Below, piece after piece: positions 27,438-34,794 of a stretch of 64,000 nt of DNA; the first letter of the stretch is position 1; each line of letters starts with the position of its first letter. The notes under the pieces are model-generated. The model saw nothing but the letters and a program-made list of their open reading frames with translations, made no database searches and was not told the DNA's origin. Source of the stretch: Ruminococcus sp. (GTDB lineage: Bacteria > Bacillota > Clostridia > Oscillospirales > Ruminococcaceae); the NCBI GenBank assembly GCA_017478965.1, contig JAFVCV010000033.1, positions 62,001 to 126,000 on the forward strand, in the 5' to 3' direction. The translations under genes were made by a program, and so were the position numbers.

Positions 27438-29282
27438 ATGGAATTTACGGACAGCCTGATGAAGGTGCTGCTCACAGACCGCAGCACCGGCAGGAACATA
27501 ATGTGGGTCACTGAGGAGCACAGAGATACCCACCCCGAGATACTGCCCGATGGGGAAATGACCCTGGAGCAGCTCAATGGCAGCGCCGGAGAGCTGATAA
27601 AGCATCGGGTGTATAAGGACCGCATGGCCCAGGACCGCCGGACCCGCAGCAAGGGCGAGGTCTATACCCCACTCTGGATAGTTGGGGCGCAGAACGATCT
27701 TATAGACAGCCACTGGCTCAGAAGAGAGGGACCCTTCGGCGGCAGGGGACAGGTGCTCTTCCCCGAGGACGTGAGCTGGCAGGACTACGTAAAGGCCAGA
27801 AGGCTGGAGATAACCTGCGGTGAGGCGCCCTACCTAACGGGTATGTATGATGCTGTGTCCGGGGAGAACGTGGTAAAGGCTGTTCGCAGGACAGGGTTTC
27901 TGGACCGCAAACTCAGAGTGGTGAGCGAGAACACTCAGGACGAGAAAAGCTGGCTGTTCTGGGCCAAGAAGGCCTATCAGAGCATCTATGGCTTTGAGTG
28001 CATGGGAGACAGCCTGCTGCTGGCCAGGAAGAACCTGCTTTCTACCTTTGCGGACAATATGCGCTGTAAATTCGGCAGAGGACCCAACGGCAGAGAACTG
28101 AGGGCTGTGGCCAATATCATTTCATGGAACATCTGGCAGATGGACGGCAGCAGTCTGACCCCTCCCGGAAAGGCAGTCTACTGCAAGGTCAGGAGGTGGA
28201 CCGACGGCAAGGTCATTGAATTCCGGACACTGCTGGAGGCTGGCAGGAGGATAAGGTTCAACGCCGTGGCCGGCAACCCGCCCTTTCACCTGATGGACGG
28301 CGGCGCAAAGGCCAGCGCCGTGCCTATCTATAACCGCTATATGGAGATGGTCCGCAGGCTCAGACCTGAGTATATCTCGCTGATAATGCCCGCCAGGTGG
28401 TATTCCGGCGGCAAGGGACTGGAGAGCTTCCGGGAAGAGATGATACACGACAGACATATACTTGTCATGCATGATTACGTGAACGCATCGCAGTGCTTTG
28501 ACAATGTGGAGATAAAAAGCGGGGTCTGCTTTTTTCTCAGGTGCGAGAGCGAGGAGGGGCCTTGCAGGATATATCGCCACGAGGGCAAAAAGACTGCAAA
28601 GGCTGTCAGACATCTCGCCGGCCTGGGGGAGCATACCTATGTAAGGTATTTTGAGCTGCTGTCCGTCAGGGACAAGGTCAGGAAAAGAAACGCCGTTTTC
28701 CTTGACAGCATAGTTTCTTCCATGAAACCCTACGGCGTAAGAGGGGACTATTTTGAGGACCCTGAGAAGTACGGACTTCCCCCGGCAAAGACTGAAAAGG
28801 CTCAGGGCGACTATACTATACTGGGACTTAACGGCCTTAAAAGGGAATACCGCTACCTGTCTGAGGATTTTCCTCTGCCGAAGAGGGATATGCTGGAGGG
28901 CTATAAGGTCTTTATGACCCGCAATTACGGCAGGGGCGACCTTTCGGACATCATCACATCTCCGGTGGCCGCCGGGCCTGGGGTGCTGTGTACAGAGACA
29001 TTTGTCCAGGCAGGCCCCTTTGATACCGTGAAAGAGGCCGAAAATCTCATAAAGTATACCAGGACCCGGTTCTTCCGGGCCATGGTAAGCATAAGGAAAC
29101 AGGATCAGGGCGCTCCCAGGGCGGTCTACGGCAGCGTTCCTCTGGAGGACTTCACAGACCGTTCGGACATCGACTGGAGCGCCGATACGGAAGAGATCGA
29201 CAGTGCATTGTTCAGAAAATACAGGCTGACCAAGGGCGAGATAAGCTTTATCAGAGCTATGATACCGCCGGCGGAGAAATAA
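27438..29282 (+). CDS. Eco57I-type DNA adenine-N6 methyltransferase
   Basis: A 614-residue predicted DNA methyltransferase. The catalytic motif IV is AGNPPFH (Asn280-Pro-Pro-Phe), the form used for adenine-N6 methylation. Upstream lie RRTRSKGEVYTPLWIV and LEITCGEAPYL, blocks that in this Eco57I-like family stand at the SAM-binding part. The C-terminal 300 residues should hold the target-recognition region. No nuclease motif is evident in this protein. The neighbouring gene, 24 bases downstream on the same strand, encodes a PD-(D/E)xK nuclease-like protein, so the two look like a type II restriction-modification pair. Base composition is like the surroundings, giving no sign of very recent transfer. 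Confidence 0.85.
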   Translation: MEFTDSLMKVLLTDRSTGRNIMWVTEEHRDTHPEILPDGEMTLEQLNGSAGELIKHRVYKDRMAQDRRTRSKGEVYTPLWIVGAQNDLIDSHWLRREGPFGGRGQVLFPEDVSWQDYVKARRLEITCGEAPYLTGMYDAVSGENVVKAVRRTGFLDRKLRVVSENTQDEKSWLFWAKKAYQSIYGFECMGDSLLLARKNLLSTFADNMRCKFGRGPNGRELRAVANIISWNIWQMDGSSLTPPGKAVYCKVRRWTDGKVIEFRTLLEAGRRIRFNAVAGNPPFHLMDGGAKASAVPIYNRYMEMVRRLRPEYISLIMPARWYSGGKGLESFREEMIHDRHILVMHDYVNASQCFDNVEIKSGVCFFLRCESEEGPCRIYRHEGKKTAKAVRHLAGLGEHTYVRYFELLSVRDKVRKRNAVFLDSIVSSMKPYGVRGDYFEDPEKYGLPPAKTEKAQGDYTILGLNGLKREYRYLSEDFPLPKRDMLEGYKVFMTRNYGRGDLSDIITSPVAAGPGVLCTETFVQAGPFDTVKEAENLIKYTRTRFFRAMVSIRKQDQGAPRAVYGSVPLEDFTDRSDIDWSADTEEIDSALFRKYRLTKGEISFIRAMIPPAEK

Positions 29283-29306
29283 GCCTTTTGAAAGGGATCG
29301 TGTGAT

Positions 29307-30170
29307 ATGATACGTAATGAAGATGATTTCATAAAACTTGATATCACGGAGGAAGATATCATCAGCGCCATCGAAAAGGCCCAGGCAGTCAGGTTCATAG
29401 ATAATCTCAGAGACCGTCACCCCATGGTGTCGATGGAGTCGAAAGTCAGGGGATATCTGGGTGAGACAGGCATAATCAAGCTGCTTACCGTCAACGGTCT
29501 GCGGTGTATACAGGTGCCTTATGACGAAGCAAGGGGCAATGACCTGTGCGACATCGACCTGGCGGTCCAGGGCAGCGGAAGAGTGATGACTATGGAGATA
29601 AAGACCTCGCTAAGGCCTGACAGGTGGCCGGAATTCTCACAGATCATCGAGCAGTGTGACATAAAGTTCATAAAGCGCACCGACCATATCGACCTTGACA
29701 GGGACGTATTCGTGCAGATCTACTTTCTGCCCCTGACAAACGAGAACGACAGGCAGACAGTAGATATCGCACAAAGGACCGGCGTCGGCCCGACGGCAGA
29801 TGCAAGGACCATATATGAGACTTACGGCTACAGCAAGTTTATCAACGGGACTTTCTTCGTGGCCTGGATAGACAAGCAGAGCCAGGTCGGTTATCTCAGG
29901 CGTTTTCCAGGCAGAAATACCTACCACATCGGATACAGAGATTTCTGGAAGAGCGGGATAAAGTATGCCAGACAGCCAAGGCAGCTGGCACTGTATCTGC
30001 ATGGGGGCACTGTGGCTGACGGAGTACTCAAATGTCCCAGGTGCGGCGCACCTATGAAGCTAAGGACCGCCAGAGACGGCAGGCAGTTTTACGGCTGCAC
30101 AAACTTCCCCTCCAGCGGCTGCAAAGGCTCAGTAAATATGGAAACAGTTCAGACACCGGCAGGCCGGTGA
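29307..30170 (+). CDS. Predicted restriction endonuclease: PD-(D/E)xK domain plus topoisomerase-type zinc ribbon
   Basis: A 287-residue protein. A nuclease core is visible as GETG near residue 50, then NDLCDIDL (Asp79, Asp82, Asp84) and MEIKTS (Glu97-x-Lys99), the spacing expected for a PD-(D/E)xK active site. The C-terminal 45 residues form a zinc ribbon (CPRCG from Cys243, then YGCTN and GCKG), like those at the end of bacterial topoisomerase I, which would bind DNA. Start ATG with AAAGGG upstream, 24 bases after the methyltransferase gene. The nuclease assignment rests on these motifs and the partner gene. Recognition sequence unknown. Confidence 0.75.
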   Translation: MIRNEDDFIKLDITEEDIISAIEKAQAVRFIDNLRDRHPMVSMESKVRGYLGETGIIKLLTVNGLRCIQVPYDEARGNDLCDIDLAVQGSGRVMTMEIKTSLRPDRWPEFSQIIEQCDIKFIKRTDHIDLDRDVFVQIYFLPLTNENDRQTVDIAQRTGVGPTADARTIYETYGYSKFINGTFFVAWIDKQSQVGYLRRFPGRNTYHIGYRDFWKSGIKYARQPRQLALYLHGGTVADGVLKCPRCGAPMKLRTARDGRQFYGCTNFPSSGCKGSVNMETVQTPAGR

Positions 30171-30179
30171 TAAAAAATC

Positions 30180-30214
30180 AGATCCCTTCGCCCATGGCGG
30201 GGGATCTTTTTGCT
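30180..30214 (+). terminator. Terminator of the restriction-modification pair
   Basis: AGATCCC-x-TCGCC / GGCG-GGGGATCT hairpin followed by TTTTTGCTTTT. Confidence 0.8.
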
Positions 30215-30301
30215 TTTCGGATTTAATGAAGATCTAATAATTTCTGTGCTATCATATGTTCAGTGAAGAAAACACCCAGACTCGGTAAAGGAGAGAGATA
30301 G

Positions 30302-30580
30302 ATGTTTTTCAGGATACTGAGTAAGGACATAAGAAGAAAAAAGACAATGAACATCATAGTGCTGCTGTCGGCTGCACTGTGCCTGCCGATGACAAGCCTT
30401 TGCATGGATCCGATCTTCGGTATGCTCGGCATATCCTACGGACTTGAATACGACATAAGGCCTTTGCAGGTATTCCTGCTGCTGCCCCTGGCGTCCATGG
30501 CAGAGACCGCCGCAGCCGCCGGACTGACCTCGCTTTATACGCTTAAAATAAAAGCCTCCGACACATCAGACATCGAATAA
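30302..30580 (+). pseudogene. Collapsed FtsX-type ABC permease (internal deletion)
   Basis: A 92-codon frame that looks like the two ends of a large permease joined together. The start MFFRILSKDIRRKKTMNIIVLL is the typical beginning of ABC permeases of the FtsX/bacitracin-export type. The end (helix, then LKIKASDTSDIE) is the typical end of such proteins, which are normally many hundreds of residues long. Nearly all of the extracellular domain and the intervening helices are missing. It is followed after 18 bases by the matching ATPase gene, itself broken. I read it as a deletion remnant; a real two-helix micro-permease is the less likely alternative. Confidence 0.7.
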
Positions 30581-30598
30581 GGGAAAGGAAATGATCTT

Positions 30599-31366
30599 AT
30601 GGAGAACATTATCGAGGTCAGGGACCTCTGCAAAACTTATATCACCAACAAAAGACAGAACAACGTCCTCAGAAACGTGAGCTTTGAGATAGGAGAAGGG
30701 GAGATGGTGGCAGTCATGGGACCTTCCGGCTCAGGGAAATCCACCCTGCTCTATACCGTTTCGGGTATGGACAGCATCACTGCCGGCAGCGTAAAATTCG
30801 GCGGCAGAGACATTACCGGCCTTGGCAGCGGCGAACTGTCAGACATAAGACTCAATGAGATGGGCTTTATCTTCCAGCAGATGTATATGCTCAAAAACCT
30901 GACGGTCCTTGACAATATCATCCTGCCCGCAGTACAGTCAAAGGCCAGCACCCTTTCCAGAAAGGAAAAGCTGGAGGCCGGCCGTGATCTTATGCGCCGC
31001 CTTGGGATGATCGAAACAGCCGACAACGGCATAAACGAAGTCTCCGGCGGTCAGCTCCAGCGGGCCTGCATATGCCGAAGCATGATAAATTCTCCCCGCA
31101 TGATTTTCGCAGACTAACCCACCGGCGCTCTCAACCGCACCACCTCCGAGGAGGTCATGGAGGAGCTGATAAAGATAAACGCTGCCGGTACCGCCATAAT
31201 GCTTGTGACTCATGACGCCCGTGTGGCTGCAAAATGCTCCAGAGTGCTCTTCATCGTTGACGGAAACATAAAGGGCGAGTTCGAGCAGGGCCAGTTTACG
31301 GCTTCCTCCTCTGTCAGGGAACGTGAGCGAAAGCTCAACAACTGGCTGATGGAAATGGGCTGGTAG
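30599..31366 (+). pseudogene. ABC ATPase disrupted by an in-frame stop at the Walker B glutamate codon
   Basis: A full-length LolD/MacB-type ATPase frame of 255 codons. Walker A is GPSGSGKST, Q-loop FIFQQMYMLKNLT, signature VSGGQLQRA, Walker B RMIFAD, and after the stop PTGALN, then switch His in LVTHDARVA. The sense frame runs through, except that codon 173 (31115-31117) is TAA where the family has the catalytic Glu of ADEPTG. One G-to-T change in GAA explains it. The preceding permease is also collapsed, so the transporter is dead. Residues up to 172 could still be translated as a truncated protein. Confidence 0.88.
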
Positions 31367-31472
31367 GGTCATGAAAGGACCCGGGCACCGTGTCGGAAAT
31401 CGTCGGAAGTTCGGGTTACGGCAGCACAGATAAGCCTTGCAGCGCAGTACGCTCTCCCCGACAAAACTGTAA

Positions 31473-31511
31473 AAAGCTCCCTCTGTCCAATAATGAACAG
31501 AGGGAGCCTGC
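31473..31511 (-). terminator. Terminator of ddh
   Basis: On the minus strand, GGCTCCCTCTGT pairs with ACAGAGGGAGC around a 10-base loop, followed by TTTTTAC, just downstream of the ddh stop codon. Confidence 0.85.
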
Positions 31512-31528
31512 TGTTTATAATAAGAAGA

Positions 31529-32518
31529 TCAGAGCATCTTAGCCCTTATCTCATCACCGCTCAGAGGCGAGAGATATGCAGGAGCAATATCAAAAACGGT
31601 CTTTGCGCCGCTGACGCCCTCGCTGCTGAGTCTGTAAACGGCCCTTGCGTAAGCCACCAGAATGCTGGAGGTGAACTCAGGGTTAGAGCCGAGATTGAGC
31701 CTGTACTCAACTACGTGCTTTGTCTCCTTGTCAACGCCGGTCCTGCCGGTCCTGAAAACAAAGCCGCCGTGGGGTATGCCGCTGTGGTCCCTGTCAAGCT
31801 CTTCCTGGGAAATAAAATGTACAGTTGTGTCATAGTCTGCGAAGTAGTTGGGCATGGTCTTGATGTCCTGCTCGATCTGAGCCTTGTCAGCGCCCTCTTC
31901 AGCTACCACGAAGCACTCTCTCAGATGTTTCTGTCTTGTAGTCAGCTCAGGGTCCTCGCCGTTCCTGACAGCCTCTACAGCGCTCTCTACAGGGATAGTG
32001 TACTGCTTTCCGTCCTTAACGCCCTTGACCCTCCTGATAGCATCGGAATGGCCCTGAGAAACGCCCTTGCCCCAGAAAGTGTAGTCCCTGCCCTCAGGGA
32101 GTATGCAGCTGCCGTAAAGCCTTGCTACCGAGAACATACCGGGGTCCCAGCCCACGGAGATCATGCTGACGTTCCCGCCTTTCTTAGCGGCCTCGTCAAC
32201 CTTAGCGAAATGCTCAGGTATCCTGGCATGGGTGTCAAAGCTGTCAACGGTGTTGAAAAGCTCTGCGAAGAAGGGTCCCTGAACAGGAAGGTCAGTTGCG
32301 CTTCCGCCGCAGAGGATAAGTACGTCGATGTCGTCCTTATGTGCCGCAGCGTCGTTTATAGAATATACAGGTACTCCCTCAGTGAGGATAGAGAGCTTTG
32401 AGGGGTCCCTTCTTGTGAAAACACAGGAAAGCTCCATATCAGGGTTCTGTCTTACAGCCAGCTCCACACCTCTGCCGAGATTGCCGTAGCCTGCGATACC
32501 GATACGTATCTTGCTCAT
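31529..32518 (-). CDS. ddh: meso-Diaminopimelate dehydrogenase
   Basis: A 329-residue NADPH-dependent enzyme that makes meso-diaminopimelate from tetrahydrodipicolinate in one step, for lysine and peptidoglycan. The N-terminal Rossmann motif is GIAGYGNLGRGVE. Family signatures include TRRDPSKL, CGGSATDLPVQGP, SFDTHARIPEH, SVGWDPGMFSVAR and the GKGVSQGHSDAIRRVKGV segment. ATG 32518 is chosen because AAAGGA precedes it and the protein then begins MSKIRIGIAG. The extra 35 codons upstream are not family-like. Monocistronic. Confidence 0.95.
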   Translation of the reverse strand: MSKIRIGIAGYGNLGRGVELAVRQNPDMELSCVFTRRDPSKLSILTEGVPVYSINDAAAHKDDIDVLILCGGSATDLPVQGPFFAELFNTVDSFDTHARIPEHFAKVDEAAKKGGNVSMISVGWDPGMFSVARLYGSCILPEGRDYTFWGKGVSQGHSDAIRRVKGVKDGKQYTIPVESAVEAVRNGEDPELTTRQKHLRECFVVAEEGADKAQIEQDIKTMPNYFADYDTTVHFISQEELDRDHSGIPHGGFVFRTGRTGVDKETKHVVEYRLNLGSNPEFTSSILVAYARAVYRLSSEGVSGAKTVFDIAPAYLSPLSGDEIRAKML

Positions 32519-32661
32519 AATTATCAAGTCCTTTCCGAAGATCGCCGCCTCCCCCGGTAAAACAGAGGAGGATATAAAAAATTTAACGTAAATAATTATA
32601 TCACTTTTTTCACGATTCGTCAACAGTATAAAAGAAAAAAACCTGAAAAAAATACCAGCGC

Positions 32662-32690
32662 TTTACATATGGCGCTGTCTGTGCTATAAT
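32662..32690 (+). promoter_or_regulatory. Promoter of the PARG-type gene
   Basis: TTTACA (32662-32667), a 17-base spacer and TATAAT (32685-32690), followed by a 50-base leader. Confidence 0.78.
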
Positions 32691-32746
32691 GGTATCTGAT
32701 AACTATGCGGCTTCATAGCCGGCAAAATGTAGTGGGAGGGACTTTT

Positions 32747-33577
32747 ATGAACAATATCACGACAGCGAGGGAGACCATAGGGATAATCGAAGAGGGCGGC
32801 TACGTGTTCGGGGGCCGGACCGTCCGGCTCACCAGCGGAGACCCGGCGGCTGTGGAGGTCATCTCCCCCGAAAAGGGCAAAGCACTGGTACAAAAAATGA
32901 GACCGGCCCCGGGGGGGACCATGTGCAGGTTCACCCTTACCGGGGAGGATTCCTTCCAGGCTGCTGCCAGGTTCCAGCGGCCCCTGGTCATGAATTTCGC
33001 CAACGCCCACAGCCCTGGCGGCGGCTTTTTGCTGGGTGCAAACGCCCAGGAGGAGGCCCTGTGCCGGTGCAGCACTCTCTATGCCTCCATTTCCTCAAAG
33101 GCCGCAAAGGAGATGTATCGCTTCAACAACACGCACCCGAGCCGTGTGGAGAGCGATTATATGCTGCTCTCAGAGGACGTATGTGTTTTCAGAGGGCCGG
33201 ACCTGGCTTTGCTGGAAAAGCCCTTCAATGTGGGGGTAGTGACCGTCCCTGCTCCCAACCGCCGTGGGGCTGCTATGCTGGCTTCCAAGGCGCTTTGTGC
33301 GGGTGTCATGGGGGACCGCATCAGGGTGATGTGCGCTGCAGCTGCCGAAAAGGGCTATAGGGACCTTATCCTTGGCGCCTGGGGCTGCGGCGCTTTCGGG
33401 AACGACCCTAAGACTGTCTCCGGCCTTTTCAGAGAGATCCTCATCGACGAAAACTTCGGCAGCTATTTCGACAATGTCTGCTTTGCCATTTACGGCCGGC
33501 CGGACAGCAAGAACGCCGCCGCTTTCAGTCAGACCTTTGAGAAAGAGCTTGATACGAAAAAAAGTCCTGCTATATGA
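32747..33577 (+). CDS. Bacterial-type poly(ADP-ribose) glycohydrolase-like protein (TIGR02452 family)
   Basis: A 276-residue macrodomain-type hydrolase expected to remove ADP-ribose polymers or related adducts. The catalytic signature is complete: Gly91-Gly92-Gly93, seven residues, then Gln101-Glu102-Glu103 (GGGFLLGANAQEE), the GGG-x(6-8)-QEE motif of PARG. The preceding NFANAHSPGG and the later LGAWGCGAFGNDP are macrodomain ribose/phosphate loops. Start ATG 32747, with GGGAGGG 7 bases upstream. It is alone on its transcript, and its stop codon sits inside the terminator hairpin. No ADP-ribosyltransferase gene is seen in the window, so the substrate is open. Confidence 0.88.
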   Translation: MNNITTARETIGIIEEGGYVFGGRTVRLTSGDPAAVEVISPEKGKALVQKMRPAPGGTMCRFTLTGEDSFQAAARFQRPLVMNFANAHSPGGGFLLGANAQEEALCRCSTLYASISSKAAKEMYRFNNTHPSRVESDYMLLSEDVCVFRGPDLALLEKPFNVGVVTVPAPNRRGAAMLASKALCAGVMGDRIRVMCAAAAEKGYRDLILGAWGCGAFGNDPKTVSGLFREILIDENFGSYFDNVCFAIYGRPDSKNAAAFSQTFEKELDTKKSPAI

Positions 33578-33592
33578 CAGCAGGACTTTTTG
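33560..33592. terminator. Bidirectional terminator overlapping the end of the PARG-type gene
   Basis: AAAAGTCCTGCT / AGCAGGACTTTT perfect stem with a 7-base loop that contains part of the TGA stop codon. T-rich on both strands, it also serves the convergent lipoprotein gene. Confidence 0.85.
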
Positions 33593-33606
33593 TACATTTT
33601 TTGTAC

Positions 33607-34776
33607 TTATTGATACATATTCTCTTCGATAAGGCTCACCTTATCGTAGTTATTGGTAGAGGCTGCACCCAGGGCGAACAGGACGTCTGTAGCGCCTACC
33701 TCCTTCGCAAAGTCAACAGAATTGATGTTAAAGAACCTGTTGTCGCAAAGGTATATCTTCGAGAAGGACTGAGTCAGGAACGGCACCAGGGCGTTGCCGT
33801 AGCTGTCCTTGAATATCACCAGTACCCTGTCGTTGTCAGTCGGGGTCTCGATCTCAAGGATAGTCTCGTCGGTCCCTACAAATACCACGTAGCTGGCCGA
33901 GATGTCCACGTCCTCATTGAACAGCTGTCCTTCATAGCCTGTATCGAACCAGGTGTCATAGAAAGTGCAGTTCAGCCCGTCAAGGTCCGCCGGCTTATAG
34001 TAGGTGAAGGTCTCCGGGTACTCGGCCAGGGCGTCTATCCAGTTAACGCCGTAAAAGGCCCCCAGATATCCCTCTCTGTCCACACTCTCGTAGGTGTCCA
34101 GCTGCGCATAGGGGACGCCGGCGTCCTCTGCGAACACGCCGGCGGCATAATATGCCCCCAGGGGGAACCAGTGGTAGTCGGTCCTTGAATAGATAGGCTC
34201 GGCCTTATGCTGTTCAAGAACATCGTTGATATAAACGCCCCTGGCGTTTTCCAGCATGGAATAAGTCTCCCCTGTACACTCGCCCTGGTCAAGGTAATCG
34301 TCCTTTATAAGCTCCGGAGTATAGAATGCCTGCGAGGTCGGTATCGCCATAAGGTAGACGTTCACCCCAGGCTCCATGCTCTTAGCGTATTCGTCAACGC
34401 TCCAGGTCAGTTCGCCGGCGGCGTCGGTATTGTAGTAATAATCCTCCATGGCCCTGACTAAGGGTGTGCCGGCATTGGCAAGTATACAGCCGCTCACATA
34501 GTCATAGCTCTCTTCTTCCGGCCCTGCGGTAGTCTCCACCAGGGGCGTGGTGGTAGTGGTCGTAGTAGTAGTGGTGGTTGTCGTCGTGGTGGTGGTAGTT
34601 ATCTCCTCAGTGACCTCCGGCTCCGCATCGGTCCCCTGGTCCTCTGCGGTGGCAGGCTCTTCCTGAGACTGTGTGCCGGCAGAGGCGGCGGCATCGTCGT
34701 TGCCCTCTATAGCCGTCCCGCAGCCTGCAAGCATGAGCGCAGCGGTCAGTGCCGCTAGAAGCTTGTTCTTATCCAT
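33607..34776 (-). CDS. DHHW-family lipoprotein (SGNH/AlgX-like), poly-Thr linker
   Basis: A 389-residue predicted surface lipoprotein. The signal peptide ends in lipobox LAGCGT. An acidic linker with 18 consecutive Thr (residues about 60-77) leads to a domain of the DHHW family, related to alginate-acetylation SGNH-like proteins. The signature YSRTDYHWFPLGAYYAAG is visible, and near the C-terminus VIFKDSYGNALVPFL carries the usual Asp-Ser block. Such proteins are associated with O-acetylation or handling of cell-surface polysaccharide, but no acetyltransferase (MBOAT) gene lies beside it. The next gene upstream on the same strand, an acyl-CoA synthetase, ends 18 bases before it, so co-transcription is possible. 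Confidence 0.85.
   Translation of the reverse strand: MDKNKLLAALTAALMLAGCGTAIEGNDDAAASAGTQSQEEPATAEDQGTDAEPEVTEEITTTTTTTTTTTTTTTTTTPLVETTAGPEEESYDYVSGCILANAGTPLVRAMEDYYYNTDAAGELTWSVDEYAKSMEPGVNVYLMAIPTSQAFYTPELIKDDYLDQGECTGETYSMLENARGVYINDVLEQHKAEPIYSRTDYHWFPLGAYYAAGVFAEDAGVPYAQLDTYESVDREGYLGAFYGVNWIDALAEYPETFTYYKPADLDGLNCTFYDTWFDTGYEGQLFNEDVDISASYVVFVGTDETILEIETPTDNDRVLVIFKDSYGNALVPFLTQSFSKIYLCDNRFFNINSVDFAKEVGATDVLFALGAASTNNYDKVSLIEENMYQ
34546..34599 (-). repeat. 18-codon threonine microsatellite
   Basis: Eighteen consecutive ACN codons (mixture of ACC, ACT, ACG, ACA) encode 18 Thr in the lipoprotein linker. The near-regular trinucleotide pattern makes slippage-driven length change likely. 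Confidence 0.9.
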
Positions 34777-34794
34777 CTTATATCCTCTCTGTTC

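Noticed and set aside
28122..29420. 432-codon minus-strand frame over the methyltransferase and nuclease genes
   Set aside because: Shadow frame. The plus-strand proteins have clear motifs (NPPF, E-x-K).
31115..31117. Possible recoding of the in-frame TAA in the ABC ATPase
   Set aside because: No recoding signal is known for TAA here, and the adjacent permease is also broken, so decay explains both.
27438..31366. Recent mobile island carrying the restriction-modification genes
   Set aside because: No integrase, transposase, flanking direct repeats or tRNA target were seen, and base composition matches the neighbours.
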